Below, piece after piece: positions 11,201 to 27,200 of a stretch of 64,000 bases of DNA. Location: positions 258,001-322,000 of the forward strand of contig NC_062235.1 in the NCBI RefSeq assembly GCF_905475465.1. Reading direction: 5' to 3'. How positions within the stretch are numbered: the first letter of the stretch is position 1; the number at the start of each line of letters is the position of its first letter. A model generated the notes under the pieces. That model was not told the origin of the DNA. It searched no databases and saw only the letters and a list, made by a program, of their open reading frames with translations. The stretch comes from Pieris napi (lineage: Eukaryota; Arthropoda; Insecta; Lepidoptera; Pieridae). A program made the position numbers and the translations under genes.

Positions 11201-14063
11201 TGAAGTTGGATGAACTAAAGTAAATATTTTATTCAACTTACTCATATGGCGTAATTCCAAACAAGCACTTTTCATGATCTAGATCAGCAGCCAAATCACC
11301 AAAATAAGCTAAAAAACTTAAATATCTCTCATCACGTGGTATAAGCGGAGATTTATTTGGTCCCAATATCTCCGCCTCTGGTGCTATTATTAGAGAATAA
11401 TCAGAAACATCATTTTTTACATTTGAAAAGATTTTATCATATTTATATTTTCGTAACAAATCTTTAACATTTGCCGCAGTAAGCCTAGTGTCAAAGCACT
11501 TCTTTGCATTTCTTGAGTCATATTGTAAAACAAAGTCTGGTTGTGCAAGTGTTATTATAAGAGCCATAAACTTTAAGCCTACAGCATTAGTCATTCCCAT
11601 AGTATTAATTACCCAGGGAATCATACTAAAGTTATCTCTACTGTATGAGATAACACATTTAACTGCATTAACATATCGCTGTATATTATCCATAGTACTT
11701 ATTATTCCAATGTTAAGGCACCTGTAATAAGTCAAAGCAAAATTGAGTTAAAACAAGTTTCATAAGCATATTATTGTTTATATTATATATTTATAAGCAT
11801 GATCCGATGGAATTCGAGAACCATATAGGTCCAGGATACCATTTCTTTGATAATTTTACTTTAATAGTCTAGCATCTGATCGGCCTTCTACATCTCACAT
11901 ATTTAGCAGGTGGACAAGTTTCCTTACTATACCATACAAGCAAGTGAACATTGTATACATATTAACAAAATCCATTAGAGCATTACCAAAATTAAAACAC
12001 AACCTCAGGAATGGGATGCATGCTCCAAACACTATACCAATATATAATATACAAAAAGTAAGCTGGAGTGTCCAGCTTAGTGCATTGCATATATGTACAT
12101 ATTTTAAACAAAAAATACCAACATGTTTGGTTTCTTAAGATGTGTAAAACTTGGCCCAAATATAGGTTTATCTACAATTGTTGCAGATACATTGCCAGCA
12201 ACAGTGAATTCACTCTGCCCAGGATCCAAATCAATAACAAGCACTGGGCCCTGCTGAAGTAGTCTGTTTACATAATATCTCATAAAAGTGGATTTACCAC
12301 TGCCTTTTCCTCCACAAGCAATTGCTATTGTTGAAGCTGAAACGCATAATTTTTTTATATTAACAATATCAAAAAGGAGTGACATAATAATTATTCTACT
12401 TACATTCATTATGAGGCAGTACTGTTTCCCAAAGAGGATTTTCTTGAAAGAACTTTTGTGGCCTTGTCGAATATAAAGTACAACCTAAGACTGTAGATGC
12501 TTTATCTAACAGTTTCCCTTTATGATTATTAGTTTTAAACAAATTTGTGTTACGAAAGTTCTGAGCCACAAAATTCATTTTTGGACATTCCATAGTTTTC
12601 ATAAATAAAATGCCATCATAGTTACCAACATTGACAACTATTTCCTCAATTTCCTGAAATGTAATTCCAGTTTCCTGTAGTTTACTGAATAAATATTTGT
12701 AATCATTATTATTTTGAACAGTTTTGAAACACTGTGCATATGAGTAGAATGGTGCTATAATTGGACATTCAGTATCTGTTAGTTTATGACCAAATACTTC
12801 TATTGATCCTCCTAGAGCTTTAACTATTACTTTACCATGAATATAGAGCTCAGCAGGATGCCTTAATACAATAATACAGTTTTTCTTTCCAAAATATACT
12901 TTATACTTGACATTAATTTGCTCATCATATATTGACTCATCCAGTGGCATGCAAGTCTCTATAGATTCTGTTGTCTCCTTCAAATCAGTTTCCAGCATAG
13001 TTAGACTATTTGTATCAGTTTCAACTAGATCTAAAACACTAAGATCATTATCTACTTCTGGGATCAAGCTGCTTACTTCATCTATGTTTCTAATATTTAT
13101 ATCAGTATCACTAAAATATTCAACTGGAAAGGCAGAGTCTGTTGTAAACAATGTACTCTGATTGTCCAATGGAAGGTTTCTAATTGTTGAATGTTTATAA
13201 TCACCTAGTATATGATCAAAACTTTCTTCTTGTAAGTCTTTAGCTGTTATAGATACAAAAGGTGAATGGACCACCTCTGCAGCTTGCAAAACTATATTAT
13301 CTGAAACTTTGGAGTCCTTTTTAAGTAAGTATTTTGGATCTACATTCTTTTCTTTATCATAAATTTTCTTACTTCTTGATTTCTTTTCAAGTTTGCTTTT
13401 TTTATTCTCAACTGATAATAGTTCAACATCATTAACTTTTCTTTTTTCATGCTTTATTTGTTTTTTTACTTCTTGCTGTTTGTGTGATTTTAATTTTTCA
13501 TGTATCTGTAAGGCTAACTCACCATTTGGATCAAATTCACATAAATTGGATTCGCTCAATGAATCAATTGAACTGATTATGCTTTCTTCTGTTAATGAAG
13601 GTGAGTTTTGAGTAAAATTTGTTAAAGACGAGTCGTCTTCATCACATCCAGTAAGTGAGCTACTACATGTTGGAATAGTTACATCAGTACTGGCAAAGCT
13701 AGCTGATGTAACTGTGTCATTTAAGCTGTCACCCGCAGTTGTATTCTCACTACTGGTACTATTATCAAGACTAGATTGAATTATTGCATTCATATTTAAT
13801 ATAGGTCTATCTAGTTCAGAATCACTAATTGGCTTATAAATTTCCTCATCGCTGGACGCAGTAAGGTTTAAATCAGAAAACCCACTTACTGAAGAGGATT
13901 CATTTAAATCTACCTTTAATTTCTCTGCTTCTTTAATAAGTTCGTTATCACTTGTTTTATAACCATGCAGCATCAATTTTAACTGTTTTTTTGTGGCTAT
14001 CTGTTCCTTGTTTGGTTTTGTGTCTTTGATTTTAAAAACATGTGCCCGTTCAAACAAGTCCAT
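8295..14063 (-). CDS. NOL9: NOL9, polynucleotide 5'-hydroxyl-kinase
   Basis: NOL9/Grc3 phosphorylates the 5'-hydroxyl left when the Las1 nuclease cuts ITS2, during 5.8S and 28S rRNA maturation in the nucleolus. Coding exons, 5' to 3': 14063-12404, 12336-12123, 11721-11242, 9141-8975, 8551-8295; about 925 residues, against about 700 in human. Residues 1-370 are acidic, Ser-rich and disordered. P-loop GGKGSGKST is near 562-570, then VLVIDLDPGQSEF, VINTMGMTNAVGL, and the C-terminal IRGIDWQYEVIYVLTPL. The exon 2-3 junction is uncertain: the frame-keeping donor at 12122 is weak, the stronger one at 12118 breaks frame, and a micro-exon is possible. Met at 14063 is the first in-frame ATG. The other joins keep phase. 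Confidence 0.88.
9142..11241. other. large NOL9 intron with a candidate DNA transposon remnant
   Basis: This 2.1-kb intron has no conserved coding sequence. At about 10250-10700 GGGGCC-rich tracts occur at both ends in inverted orientation: cagggccatcttatac then ggggccattgggcac on the left, and the complement of a similar tract on the right. This suggests a non-autonomous DNA transposon of about 430 bp. The inverted repeats are too eroded for me to fix the edges or family. Confidence 0.4.
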
Positions 14064-14208
14064 ATTTAAATTGTACTCTAGAAAATCTTCAAGAATATTT
14101 ACTAATTTCCCGGGAATGAAAAGTAAAAAAATCTTGTTAAAAATAACTTTATAACAAGGTTAAATTCTATTAGTCTTTCGGTAACTCGTATTGTTAATAA
14201 TATTGTAC

Positions 14209-14277
14209 TCACATCACAATCTCATCATGAGGGTTGTCAAATAGTTTACGGATAAACTTTTGATTGCCAATTGCCAT
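14209..14277 (-). other. short ORF / possible 5' exon upstream of NOL9
   Basis: A 22-codon minus-strand frame starts ATG at 14277 (MAIGNQKFIRKLFDNPHDEI) and runs into a perfect GTGAGT donor at 14212. It looks like a first coding exon, but the phase (2) does not join to the open frame before the NOL9 ATG using any acceptor I can see. It may be an upstream ORF in the NOL9 5' UTR, an alternative first exon, or a frame damaged by an indel. Confidence 0.3.
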
Positions 14278-14607
14278 AGGAAGTTCTAGTATATAGTTAT
14301 ATGTCACAGTTACAGAATATATTTAATTATCTATGGAAAAAATATTTACATAACAGATTACACCTATATTGACAATCTATTCAAATTCATTAATGCCATA
14401 TAAAAACATGTAATAAATTCTAAATACGGGTAGGGTGGTAGGACTCCTTTTTCCGCAATTAGACTCCTAATTGGTCCGTTGTGCGTAAATACGCGTAACA
14501 GAGCGTTAAAAAAAATAATATATTTATTTTACCGTGAGGTCAAACTTCTCAAGCCTAGACAGATTTTTTCAATTTGGTATGGTGTTCCCATACCAAAAGG
14601 TTTTTAA

Positions 14608-15423
14608 TGGTGCGCTTACACGAGGGCAATAATTGCTCGGCGATACGAATGGACCGATCTGGAGCAATTAATGGAGCAATTTCAATGAATTCAATAAATT
14701 TCAATAAATTATTTCGGCGATATTGCTTCTAATTGCTCCAGATATTTCATATCGCTCAATGTCGCAGATTCGAATTGACTAATATCCAATGGACTTGGAA
14801 ATTCCTAGCAATTTTTGTATATGTCTCATTCGCACTTGTTTGTTTTGCGGCTTGCCGTCTTGCTTCCGCGGGGACAGCGAGAGGTCTAAATAATAATAAT
14901 TTCTAATTACTTTATTCAAAAGTAATTCAAAGTATGTTCGTGACATTCTAGTAAAGTTTTTGAATAATATATTATCTAATTCTTGAAAAAAAAAACAATT
15001 AAATTAAAGAAAAATTAAAAAAATAATAAATTAAAAATGTAATTAATAAATTATTTTTTTCTTTAATTGTTTAATTTATTTTCACAATGAAAATTGCGGC
15101 CTCTTTGCCAAAAACGATCGCACCCAGATTTGACGCACCAGACGCCTATTCCTTTTCTTTCTTTTTTGTTTTTAAATAATAATAATAAAAGCGCAACAAG
15201 CCGCCGCAGCAAGAAGAATATCGTCCATAGCGAGCGAATACGGAAATGCTCGTGTAGGACAGTATTGCCTAGTTGATGAAGTTGTGCCATATCGCTCAAT
15301 ATTGTATTGCGCAGTATTGATGCTTGTTGCCGTTGCCGTAAATTGCTTGATGTAGTCGTGACGTCATAATTGACGAGTATTGACTGGAATTGAGCAATTT
15401 TAATTGCCCGTGTAAGCGCACCT
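14608..15423. mobile_element. PIF/Harbinger-like element, about 816 bp
   Basis: The ends are inverted repeats: TGGTGCGCTTACACGAGGGC at 14608 and AGGTGCGCTTACACGGGCAA read inward from 15423. The flanks are TAA on both sides (14605-14607, 15424-15426), which fits the TWA target of Harbinger elements. Motifs with attgctc or its complement recur inside each end. A minus-strand frame (15063-15299) encodes a Leu- and Arg-rich stretch that might be a decayed transposase start, but I cannot confirm that. It lies between NOL9 and blw. Confidence 0.7.
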
Positions 15424-15730
15424 TAAGTATATTTCATGTCGCTACGTCAAATTAACGTGAAGACGCAAGCTGGGGCTATTATAGTTCATAAAACAATTAA
15501 TTTTGACAAATGAAAGACAATATAGATGTTTGATTTTATTTATATTATGTATTGTAACCACTGTTGATTCCAAGAGATAAATATACATTCCATGATTGTA
15601 TTCACTTTTAATACAGTCTGTACGAATGATGCACTACAAATCACTGAGGCAGTGAATCTTTAAAGACTTAAGGGTGTATCTTAAAGTCAGGCTTCACGAT
15701 ACAATCTTAAGAGAAGCTAGTTAGAACACT

Positions 15731-18861
<3,131 letters not shown>

Positions 18862-19324
18862 TTTACACTATTTCTTATTAATTTTATAACAACTCTGATG
18901 TTCTCCGCTCGGAACTCGTCGCGATATTACCGGAAATGACAGAATTGATAATTGTCTATTGCGAACTGCACTTAAAAAAGGTTTCGTTCAAAAACGTATA
19001 ATTTCCTGTTATTGCTGTTAATGAATCCTTTTAATTTTATTTAAATATTACTCTACTCTTATACATCTTATCATTAAATACTGCATTAAAAATAAATTTT
19101 CTTTTTTTGATCTCAAATAAGGAAGATTAGTTTTCTCTATGCTTATGTTACTTGACAGCACTCAACACAGTAGTCAATAGTCATGTTATATATTTTGACA
19201 GTTTTATTTTTGAATAGCTTTTAAACTTCAAATTGTAATGATAAATTCTGTGAAAATGTTTTGTGATTTTGCGTTTAAAAATTAAAAAAATTGAAATTAA
19301 TGTTTAAGTATTTTATTTGGTGTA
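18862..19324. promoter_or_regulatory. shared upstream region of blw (-) and PXK (+)
   Basis: The two start codons face away from each other across 463 bp, so both promoters and 5' UTRs lie here. I see no obvious TATA box. The part next to blw is richer in GC (near 18900) and the PXK side is strongly AT-rich. A bidirectional promoter is an inference from spacing only. Confidence 0.5.
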
Positions 19325-22300
19325 ATGGCTATATTCGAAAAATTGTCTCAAATTAAACATATTCAAGATGATACCGATACTCTTGTTTGTACTCTAGAAA
19401 ATGCACAAAATATTAACAAACATACAGTCTGTATTTCTTTAAAGTTTTTGTTTTGCCAGGTATGACAGTCTATTCCAGTGGTTTTAATATTTTAGGAATA
19501 TATATTGCGGGTTCAGAAGGGACCTAGCAAGGAGAACAAATGGACAGTGTCTCGTAGATACAGAGATTTTGCATCTTTGCATTTAAGTATTCAACAGGCT
19601 TACATTGACCTTCCATTACCCCCAAAGAAGTTAATAGGAAACATGCAACCTTCTTTCATAGCTGAGAGACAAGTAGCCTTACAGGTTGGTGACATACAAT
19701 GTTGTTTTTAAACCACTCTATAATTTAACAAAAATAATGTACAGTAAAAAAATCATTAAGCCATTTGCTAAATATAATATAAATACAGCATGATTCTTTA
19801 AGGATACAGTTATTAAATGTACCACTAATATATGGATGTCTCTGTATATATGGCTGTATAAGTGGCACTTGTATTTAATATAGTAATTGCTCTTCTCAAT
19901 TTGTGTTATTCTTACATTGCAGCAATACATAAATGAAATTTTAAAATACCAAATATTAGCATTATCATTACCAGTAAGGAGATTTTTGGATCCCTGTAGT
20001 TATCCTCTACATTTAGCTGGTGAGTATTATTAATAATATCTATAACATATAATTAGGTATGATATTATTTACATACAAAGAACCTAACAAGCATCTAAGT
20101 GTGGAAACTGAGTCCACCAACCACCACATATAAAAAGATAGTAAAAAAGTTTAAAGCATGTTGATCATTTCATATTTCATAAAATGATTACAGAAGAAGC
20201 ACTTCAAACAGTATCCATAGCACTAAGGGGAGATGGTCAATATGAACTTAAGGGTCCACTGCATTCCATCAACTGGAGAATAAGGAAACATTATTTTCAT
20301 GTATGCTGTTTTTATAAATGTTTTAATTCTTACTAAATTTGAAAAGTGTTTCAAAATCTACTCTAATATGTGTCTAAATGGGTTATTATTTTAGGTATTT
20401 ACCTAAAGAACTCAGCCATAGAATACAACGAAGAATTGCTGCATTCATGTATTTATAAACTGGTTAGGCATATATTATTAATTATATCAAAGAGTATTTT
20501 AGTGAAATATAAAAATTTATACAATATTTAATTATTGGTTCAATGACAATTGAATCAAATCGAAAACAAATGAGAAAGTATTGTTATAAAAAGGTTTTAC
20601 TAGCATTCTTTGTCCTACAATATTATTATTTTATTAATCCAGGTTGTTGACTCAAAAAGGACAAATTGTTTACTTGTTTGGCAGAGTTATGGACCAGATA
20701 AGCATTTACATAATAAAGATTTACAAATTGCTCTCAAGAGTATGCAAAGTTTATCAGTAAGTATAAAAGTATTGTAAACATTTAGAGGGATAGTATTACT
20801 TTTAAATCAAATTGGTTTATTTAAAATCTATTTGATAATGAAAATATTTTAAATTGAGATTGGTTATGATTGTGCACTACCATAAGGCCCTTATCTTTCC
20901 AGCATCCATTTATTGGTGAAATTTTAACGTTTCATATTTTGGAGAGTGGAGCGTTTGTAGTGAGACAATTACACGAGAAGGGAACTATGAGAGATCTGCT
21001 GTATGGAACTGAATATGATAAAAGTTATTTAGCTAAATATGGAAATCCTAAAGTTAGAAAACCGTTTACAACTGGTCAAATTGCTCACTACGGATACCAA
21101 ATATTGCAGGCTCTGAAGTTTTTACATGATAAAGGATTACCACACGGTATATAATTTTACTTGTCGTTTTTATTACATTGAAAAGTTATTTAATCGTGTT
21201 ATTAGATATTGAGGTAACAAAATTGCAATCCACATAGATTCCCCAATAAAAAAAAAAATAATAACAATTTCAGGCCACGTCCACCCCGGTAACATAGTCA
21301 TAGAGAACCAAAGAGCGCGACTTACGGACACAGAGAATATTCTGTTTGGCGTTGCGAGCGTTCACAGACCGTATTTACGAGAACTGAGACGGGCCTCGTC
21401 GGAAGCTATAGACGTATACGGATTTGGACGGACGCTGTATGAAATGGTGTACGCCGAAGTCCTGGACGGCTGTTACTGTGATAAACTTGACTCGAATGCA
21501 TTCTCTCAGTCGTTTGATGATTTAGGTCAGTCATTGTTCCCACTTAGTAGACTTAAGAAAGCTTTTATTTTTCAAATCGGAAAGTCAGTAGATCTGAATT
21601 CTAGAATTATATACTGGGTTTAGAATCTATTCTGCACCTCACCCTCTCGAGATCGTCGTGGAAACGGGGCGGGGCGACATTGGACGAGCTGTTGCAGCAT
21701 CCGTTCTTCATTCGCGCCCTCAACGGGCTCGTCGAGAGAGACGTCAAAGGCCATCTGAAGTTCCCTCTCACGCTAAAAGAACAAATCAAGGAGGCCGCGC
21801 TTAGGGTAGAGACGAGGCTGAAGACTGATCAGAAGTTGGTAAGCTCAGCTCGAGAACTTTATTTAACTAATGTATACAAAATATTGTAAACCTATTTTAA
21901 ATCGGTAAGTGTGGAGTTTCTTGCCCATTCTTCTCCACACGAAACTACCTTTTGGAAGGGGCAAGTAGAATCATCTATATTTTATTTGACGTTCCAAAGT
22001 GCCATTTTAGGTGGTCTGATTGAAATTAATGATTTGATTTTATTTTATGTTTAAGGTTTTTTATAGCTTTTAATTGAATTGAAAACAAACGCGCAGATTA
22101 CTGAGAATAATTTTATCTATTTTAAACTCGGTGCAGTGAGCCAATTACTTTAAGTCGCTCAGCTCATTGTTATTCTATATCATAGCTTTATAATTTCACG
22201 TGACGTTGAGACAATAAGGAGTTTTTAATTATTCTAACAGTCGAGGACCGCACGTCGCGAAGTAAGGATACAGGAAATACTGGGCTCGGACGAGGAGATG

Positions 22301-23223
22301 AAGAAGCAGCGACGAAGAGCGGTGAGATTAATGATTATCAGACGCCGCTTGTAATGTTCTAGTCCACTACTTTCTATGTAAAAGTGTAAAATTTACAGAA
22401 GAAAAGGGACAGCATGTGGAAGTCGACGTCGTCTCTGGCGGAGACCGTGCGATCTCAGTCCGCCAGCACGACGTCTTCGCCTACGCCGCCCGCCACGGCC
22501 CACTGTTCAAGTGATTATTCTTTTTTAATACAGTGTAAAATCTTTATAACGTCATTCGTTATAACGTAAAAATGAGTTATATTTGTTTGGTTTAACACAA
22601 AACCATACATTAATACAGTCTCTATAACGCAGTAGCCATTCTCTATAACGAAGAAATATTTTATTTATCATATTTCACATATCGACAACATATCAGTGTC
22701 ATTGCTTTTATAATCAGCTTACCAAACTAATCTTTCGAGCCGCCGAAATTTCTAAGAAAGACACCTAGGGTCATGAGGGGTCACGAGTTTCGTCTTTGTT
22801 ATTGTTAATTGCACGTTTGCCATTATTCTTAAACAAACTGTCGAGATGGCCAGACAAAATACTCGTAAAAATACAAAACAAATATTGGAATAGCAAAACA
22901 CATCAGGCATAGTTAACAGAATACATGTGTTTAGAATAATAGTGATAAAATTATAAATTGATATTCGTTATAAAGAGTTTACACTGTATATTGACATTCG
23001 TTTCCTCGCCTTTTCTTCAACGCGTCCTCAGTATGTATATCTCTTTAACCAAAAGTTTGATCTGTAGAAACCAGACCTAGAGCCGTGATTAGGATATTTT
23101 GTTTCAGCGACGGGTGACTCGAGTGGCGCCTCTCTCCCCGCGGCCGGCGAAGGGCGTGGCGCATTGCTTCAAGCGATTTGCTCCTTCAACAAAAAATCGC
23201 TCGCGAGAGTCGGTTCGCGGTAG
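19325..23223 (+). CDS. PXK: PX domain-containing pseudokinase (PXK/MONaKA)
   Basis: PXK binds phosphoinositides through its PX domain and acts in endosomal traffic; the kinase-like domain is thought weak or inactive. Eleven exons: 19325-19459, 19496-19684, 19923-20019, 20194-20300, 20643-20756, 20903-21146, 21274-21525, 21624-21838, 22241-22321, 22399-22510, 23108-23223; 553 residues, or 542 if exon 1 ends at 19426. PX motifs are WTVSRRYRDF and LPPKKLIGNM. The kinase-like region has HVHPGNIVI where HRD would sit and LTDTEN where DFG would sit, so both catalytic aspartate motifs are altered. Next comes a charged segment, then Ser/Thr/Pro-rich sequence and a C-terminal WH2-like GALLQAICSFNKKSL. 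Similarity to human PXK is clear throughout. Confidence 0.92.
21903..22045 (+). repeat. interspersed retroelement 3' end (copy 1)
   Basis: In PXK intron 8, the motif gagtttcttgcccattcttc, a mid-section about a GGCAAGTAGAA tract, and an end rich in tgatttgattttat. A second member is at 49135-49290 in RIC1 (tgagtttcttgcccgttctt). I recall this motif as a dispersed Lepidoptera non-LTR or SINE tail; the family name would need a repeat search. Confidence 0.6.
22531..22986. mobile_element. pogo/Tigger-like MITE in PXK intron 10
   Basis: A 456-bp element begins CAGTGTAAAATCTTTATAAC and ends with its near-complement (one mismatch in 21). It is flanked by TA at 22529-22530 and 22987-22988, as for Tc1/mariner superfamily insertions. 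CAGTGT ends with ctataacg-type subterminal repeats are typical of pogo/Tigger. A tiny + frame at 22846 (MARQNTRKNTKQILE, then stop) could be a relic of a transposase start. Confidence 0.8.
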
Positions 23224-24232
23224 TTCTGTAAGAGTATTTTTATGTAATTTTTCTACATTATTACGTAACTGATTTTTATTTGGAATTGTCAGAAAATGTT
23301 AAAATATGAAATGACAGCTGTTTGTAAAATTTTAGACAAAGCTAGATTTACGATGAGGTGATACTTCCCTTTTACGGTATAAATTACGATTTGAACGAAC
23401 TGTTTAGAGATTGTAAGGAACGATTTGTGTACATTTATCAGATCTTACCGGTTGAGCTTTTTCTCGCGCGCGCCATAAACAGACAATTACATAATTAACC
23501 TAATGTAAACCATATCTCTCAACATACGTACGTGTAATGTACACTTGTGTGCGGAATACTTTCAAACTAGTGATAACGATGACTGGTCATTTATAAATTT
23601 AGTTTAATGTTATCAATTTGTTATTTTAAGGATCATTTATAATGTATTTATTAGCTTTAATTAAATTTAGATTTAAGAAATATATACATTATTTTTTATT
23701 ATATATTATAATTTCGTTTAAATTTAAGAGAATATAACAATAGTTGATAAAAAAAATGTTTTATTAAAAATAATTAAGACGATTAGATCGACCGCCGATA
23801 GACTAAGGTATTAAAAAGATAGTGAATTTTAAATAAAAGACAAATTTACATAATAGAATTTTACTTTCGAAGATACATCTCGGACACAATAAAACCTATC
23901 GCTTCCCTACACTTTAATAACTCACAACATTAATGATAATTACTTCAATCTACTTAATTATTTAAACAAATTATAGGAGTTTCGTTCATAAAATTATGCA
24001 ATTAAAAAATAACAAAATAAAAGTCGAGTCATAATGTCTGGAAAAAAACGAATACGTATTCACGATGAAAACATACAAAAATAAAAGATTAAATACACTT
24101 ACATACCTACCTACAAAACAAAGGCTTAAATCACTTAATATGAAGGTCCACACATCACATGTGAGCAAAAATAAATGTACTTCTACAAAAATATTATCCC
24201 ACTGCAAAGACAGTAGTAGCACGAGCTTATAT
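23224..24232. other. convergent 3' UTRs of PXK (+) and XNP (-)
   Basis: AATAAA-type signals for PXK occur near 23834 and 23888. The XNP 3' UTR reads in from the other side. No conserved frame is present; the minus-strand ORF at 23986-24222 is AT-rich UTR. Confidence 0.55.
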
Positions 24233-27200
24233 TTATTCTAATTCAGTGATATCGTCAATATCATCCAAGTCGAAATCTTCGAGAGTTTGCAACCCTGGAA
24301 CAAAGAGTAACTGTTTAGATATTAAATAAAATATGTTTATTATGAAATATAAGATACAGGATCACTTATTCCACGTCATTAAATTTGAATCGGTAGACAT
24401 CCCTACTCATCGGCAAAGACAGAGGGTGTAGGCCGAGAGAAAAAGCCGGCGAAAAAAACTCTCGGTACTCTTTTAAAATAGCAAATCATCAAACAACACT
24501 TATTTTAAAACTAAAACTACTTAATTAGAAGTTGCCTGTCTAGCACTAGTCCCAGGCCCTTTTATCAACTAGATAATCGTTAACTTTAAAGTAAGCCTTT
24601 TTACACAGATTTCTTTAATACATTTTTTAAATTAATTAAAAGGCAGAGAAAATCTCTGGGATTTTATTAAAGAAGAGTATCCCTTTTCATAAAAAAAGGA
24701 TTACTAACTTGAGATAGTCTATTACGGGGAAATTGCAATCTGCGTTTGTTCTATTCTAGTAAACTTATCACTAATTTTATATACATACATAATATTTTCA
24801 TAAATATATTGCGAGGGAAAGGTAAGTTAAGTAATTAATTTCCTTGAATTTATCTCTCTATTTCCATACATCACTACCAATGACGAGCTCGTATTAAACT
24901 ATGTTTAGAAAAGCTCACCGGCCAGCCTGCCAGTATGGTGCCGGTGAAGCGAAGCTACACATAGCTGATATCCAGGGGATACATTCTCAGCTGTATAAGT
25001 GACAAGTGTAATAACGAAACACTTGATATTTTAACCTTATTGGCGGGTATAATGGATTCTATTAATAAAATACTCACTCTTAGGTTTCTTCATATCACGT
25101 TTTGACCAGGGCGATGGACGTTTATTGTCCAAATTAGGCGTCTTCGTCGGTGACGGTGTCGGTACAGGGAAAGCCCTGTAAAATAATACCTTATAATAAC
25201 AAAAAAAACCTATAGCAGTTTAAGAGATTAATTCAGTTATTCATGCTAGATGATGTAATGGAATTTGCTTCACTTCTTCATACATTATTTTTTTAACGTT
25301 GATACATAACATCTTCCACTCTTATTTAAAAATACTCACGTCAAGTCGACAAAAGAGCGAGCAGCTTTCTTGGTTGAGGAGGCATTTGTTGCAGGCCGTT
25401 TGACGCGGCTCGAGTATTCACCACTGAGGTCAGTACTAGAACTCGGGTTCGTTCGAGTCTTTAGGTTTGTTTTGAAGTTTGCATTCGTCCATTTGGCTTT
25501 CTCCAATCTCTTGAGTAGCTCCAGTTTGTGCCTTTTTTTATCGACCTCACTTGATTCTAAATCTGTGAGATCGAGTGTGACCGAAGCCGGCTTTTTGGAC
25601 GCAGACGTCGCAGTCTTTTTAATTAGGGTGATAGTGGGTTTGGCCTTACCGGTGTCTTGGCTGAGTAGGTCGTTTAATTTCTTTTTATAATCACTTTCAT
25701 GTAAAACACTAAGTTTTTGGGAAAGGTTTAATTTCAGTGGACTGGCCGTTTTCGATTTCGTAGGCGGTTTTTGTAGTACTGTCTGCTTAGCTATTCCTTT
25801 GGCTTCTATTATGTCCGGCGAAGGGGCTCGAATGTGAACGACGTTTTTGAAAATGGACATAGGATCGTCATCGGGAGGAGTAGGGGATCGAATTGTGCGA
25901 TATGTGCGATCGGTAGTCGTACTCGTGGTCGGCGGAGGATCATCATCCAGTATTTCAATATCGGGAAGCACTTTCGTGGATACAGTATTTTGTTTACGAT
26001 TCGTTTCCGAACTTCGAGCAGATACAGTTCCTGGTTTAATATTAGATTTAACCTCCACTCTACTTTCTCCACTCTTATTTATTTTAATGACATAGCTAGA
26101 CGCACAGCTGGTTGTGCTTTTAGTTTTCGGAGCGATATTCTGCCTATTACCATACGTCACTTGGGCGGCTGTCGACAAAGGTTGAGCGATAGTTGGATGC
26201 GAAACGGTCGTAGAAGCTTGTTGTTGAACTTGCAATTGTCCAGCATTGGTTATCACGTTACTCGAAGGACTATCCTTCGGCAGGATGTCGTTCTCGACGG
26301 GAACCGTATGTGAACTAACTCTGGGAGCGGAATGTGTATTAACACCGGTAATTAAGGGCGGTTCTTTCAAAACCATGTTTTGTGTCTGGAGAAAAGGAAG
26401 CGATGCCGAAGGTATGCAATAATATTTTTTCGTAGGGTCTAACATATTCTTGATCGCAGGGGGAAGGACGAACGGATTGTTGGCCTTGAAACTTGCGGTC
26501 TGTAGCAGAAGTGGGGCGGGGGTCGGGAGGGCGCCGGGAGTCTTTCGGAAGGAGGACGACAGACTCACGGGAATCTCGGCTCCTCGAGGGTTCATCGTGG
26601 AGTCATCGTCGCTGTCCGAAAGACATATAGGGTCCGAATTAAATGCTACACTGGCTGTTTTAGGTTGACCGCTTCCAGATACTTCACTCACTTTCTCTAC
26701 TGTTTTATTGATTGTGATAGCGGTCGACGCTCTCGTGGTATTCGGGATTATTTTTTCGTTTGGTACACGGTTAAACGTCGTGGAAGCATTTTTCGCGGAA
26801 GTCGTGTGTTTTGAGGGATTAAGAATTGGAACAGAGGTTTGCGGTTTCGGTAATAATTTGGGATAATTTATCTGCGCATCAGGTGGCGGTGGACGGGCGG
26901 GTCCGGGTCTCTGGGCGAGTGTTGGCCCTCGAGTAGGAGGCTGCCGAGTAAACTGAAAGCCCTCTCGAGACGTGGATTGAACTGGTGTACATTTTGGAAT
27001 CGGAGATGGCTGGCGAACGGGCGCAAGGATGACGTCATCGTCGTCATCGGGCAAAATACACTCTTCCACATAGGAAGATTTCTTAGCGGGACTACCGGGG
27101 CCGGGGCCGATGAACCTGTCAAACATGTCGGATGATATTTTAAGCTACTTCTTTGTGATAATTTATATTTATATTGAATAAAAACTCACATTCCGACGGG

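Noticed and set aside
19718..19930. 70-codon minus ORF in PXK intron 2
   Set aside because: Intron sequence, hydrophobic AT-rich frame with no conserved features.
20394..20466. Possible small exon or reverse transcriptase scrap in PXK intron 4 (LPKELSHRIQRRIAAFM)
   Set aside because: PXK exons 4 and 5 already join in phase with family similarity and no gap. The scrap resembles a LINE tail but is too short to call.
25370..26668. + strand ORFs up to 159 codons opposite XNP exon 20
   Set aside because: Shadows of a 592-codon minus frame that splices in phase on both sides; no family resemblance.
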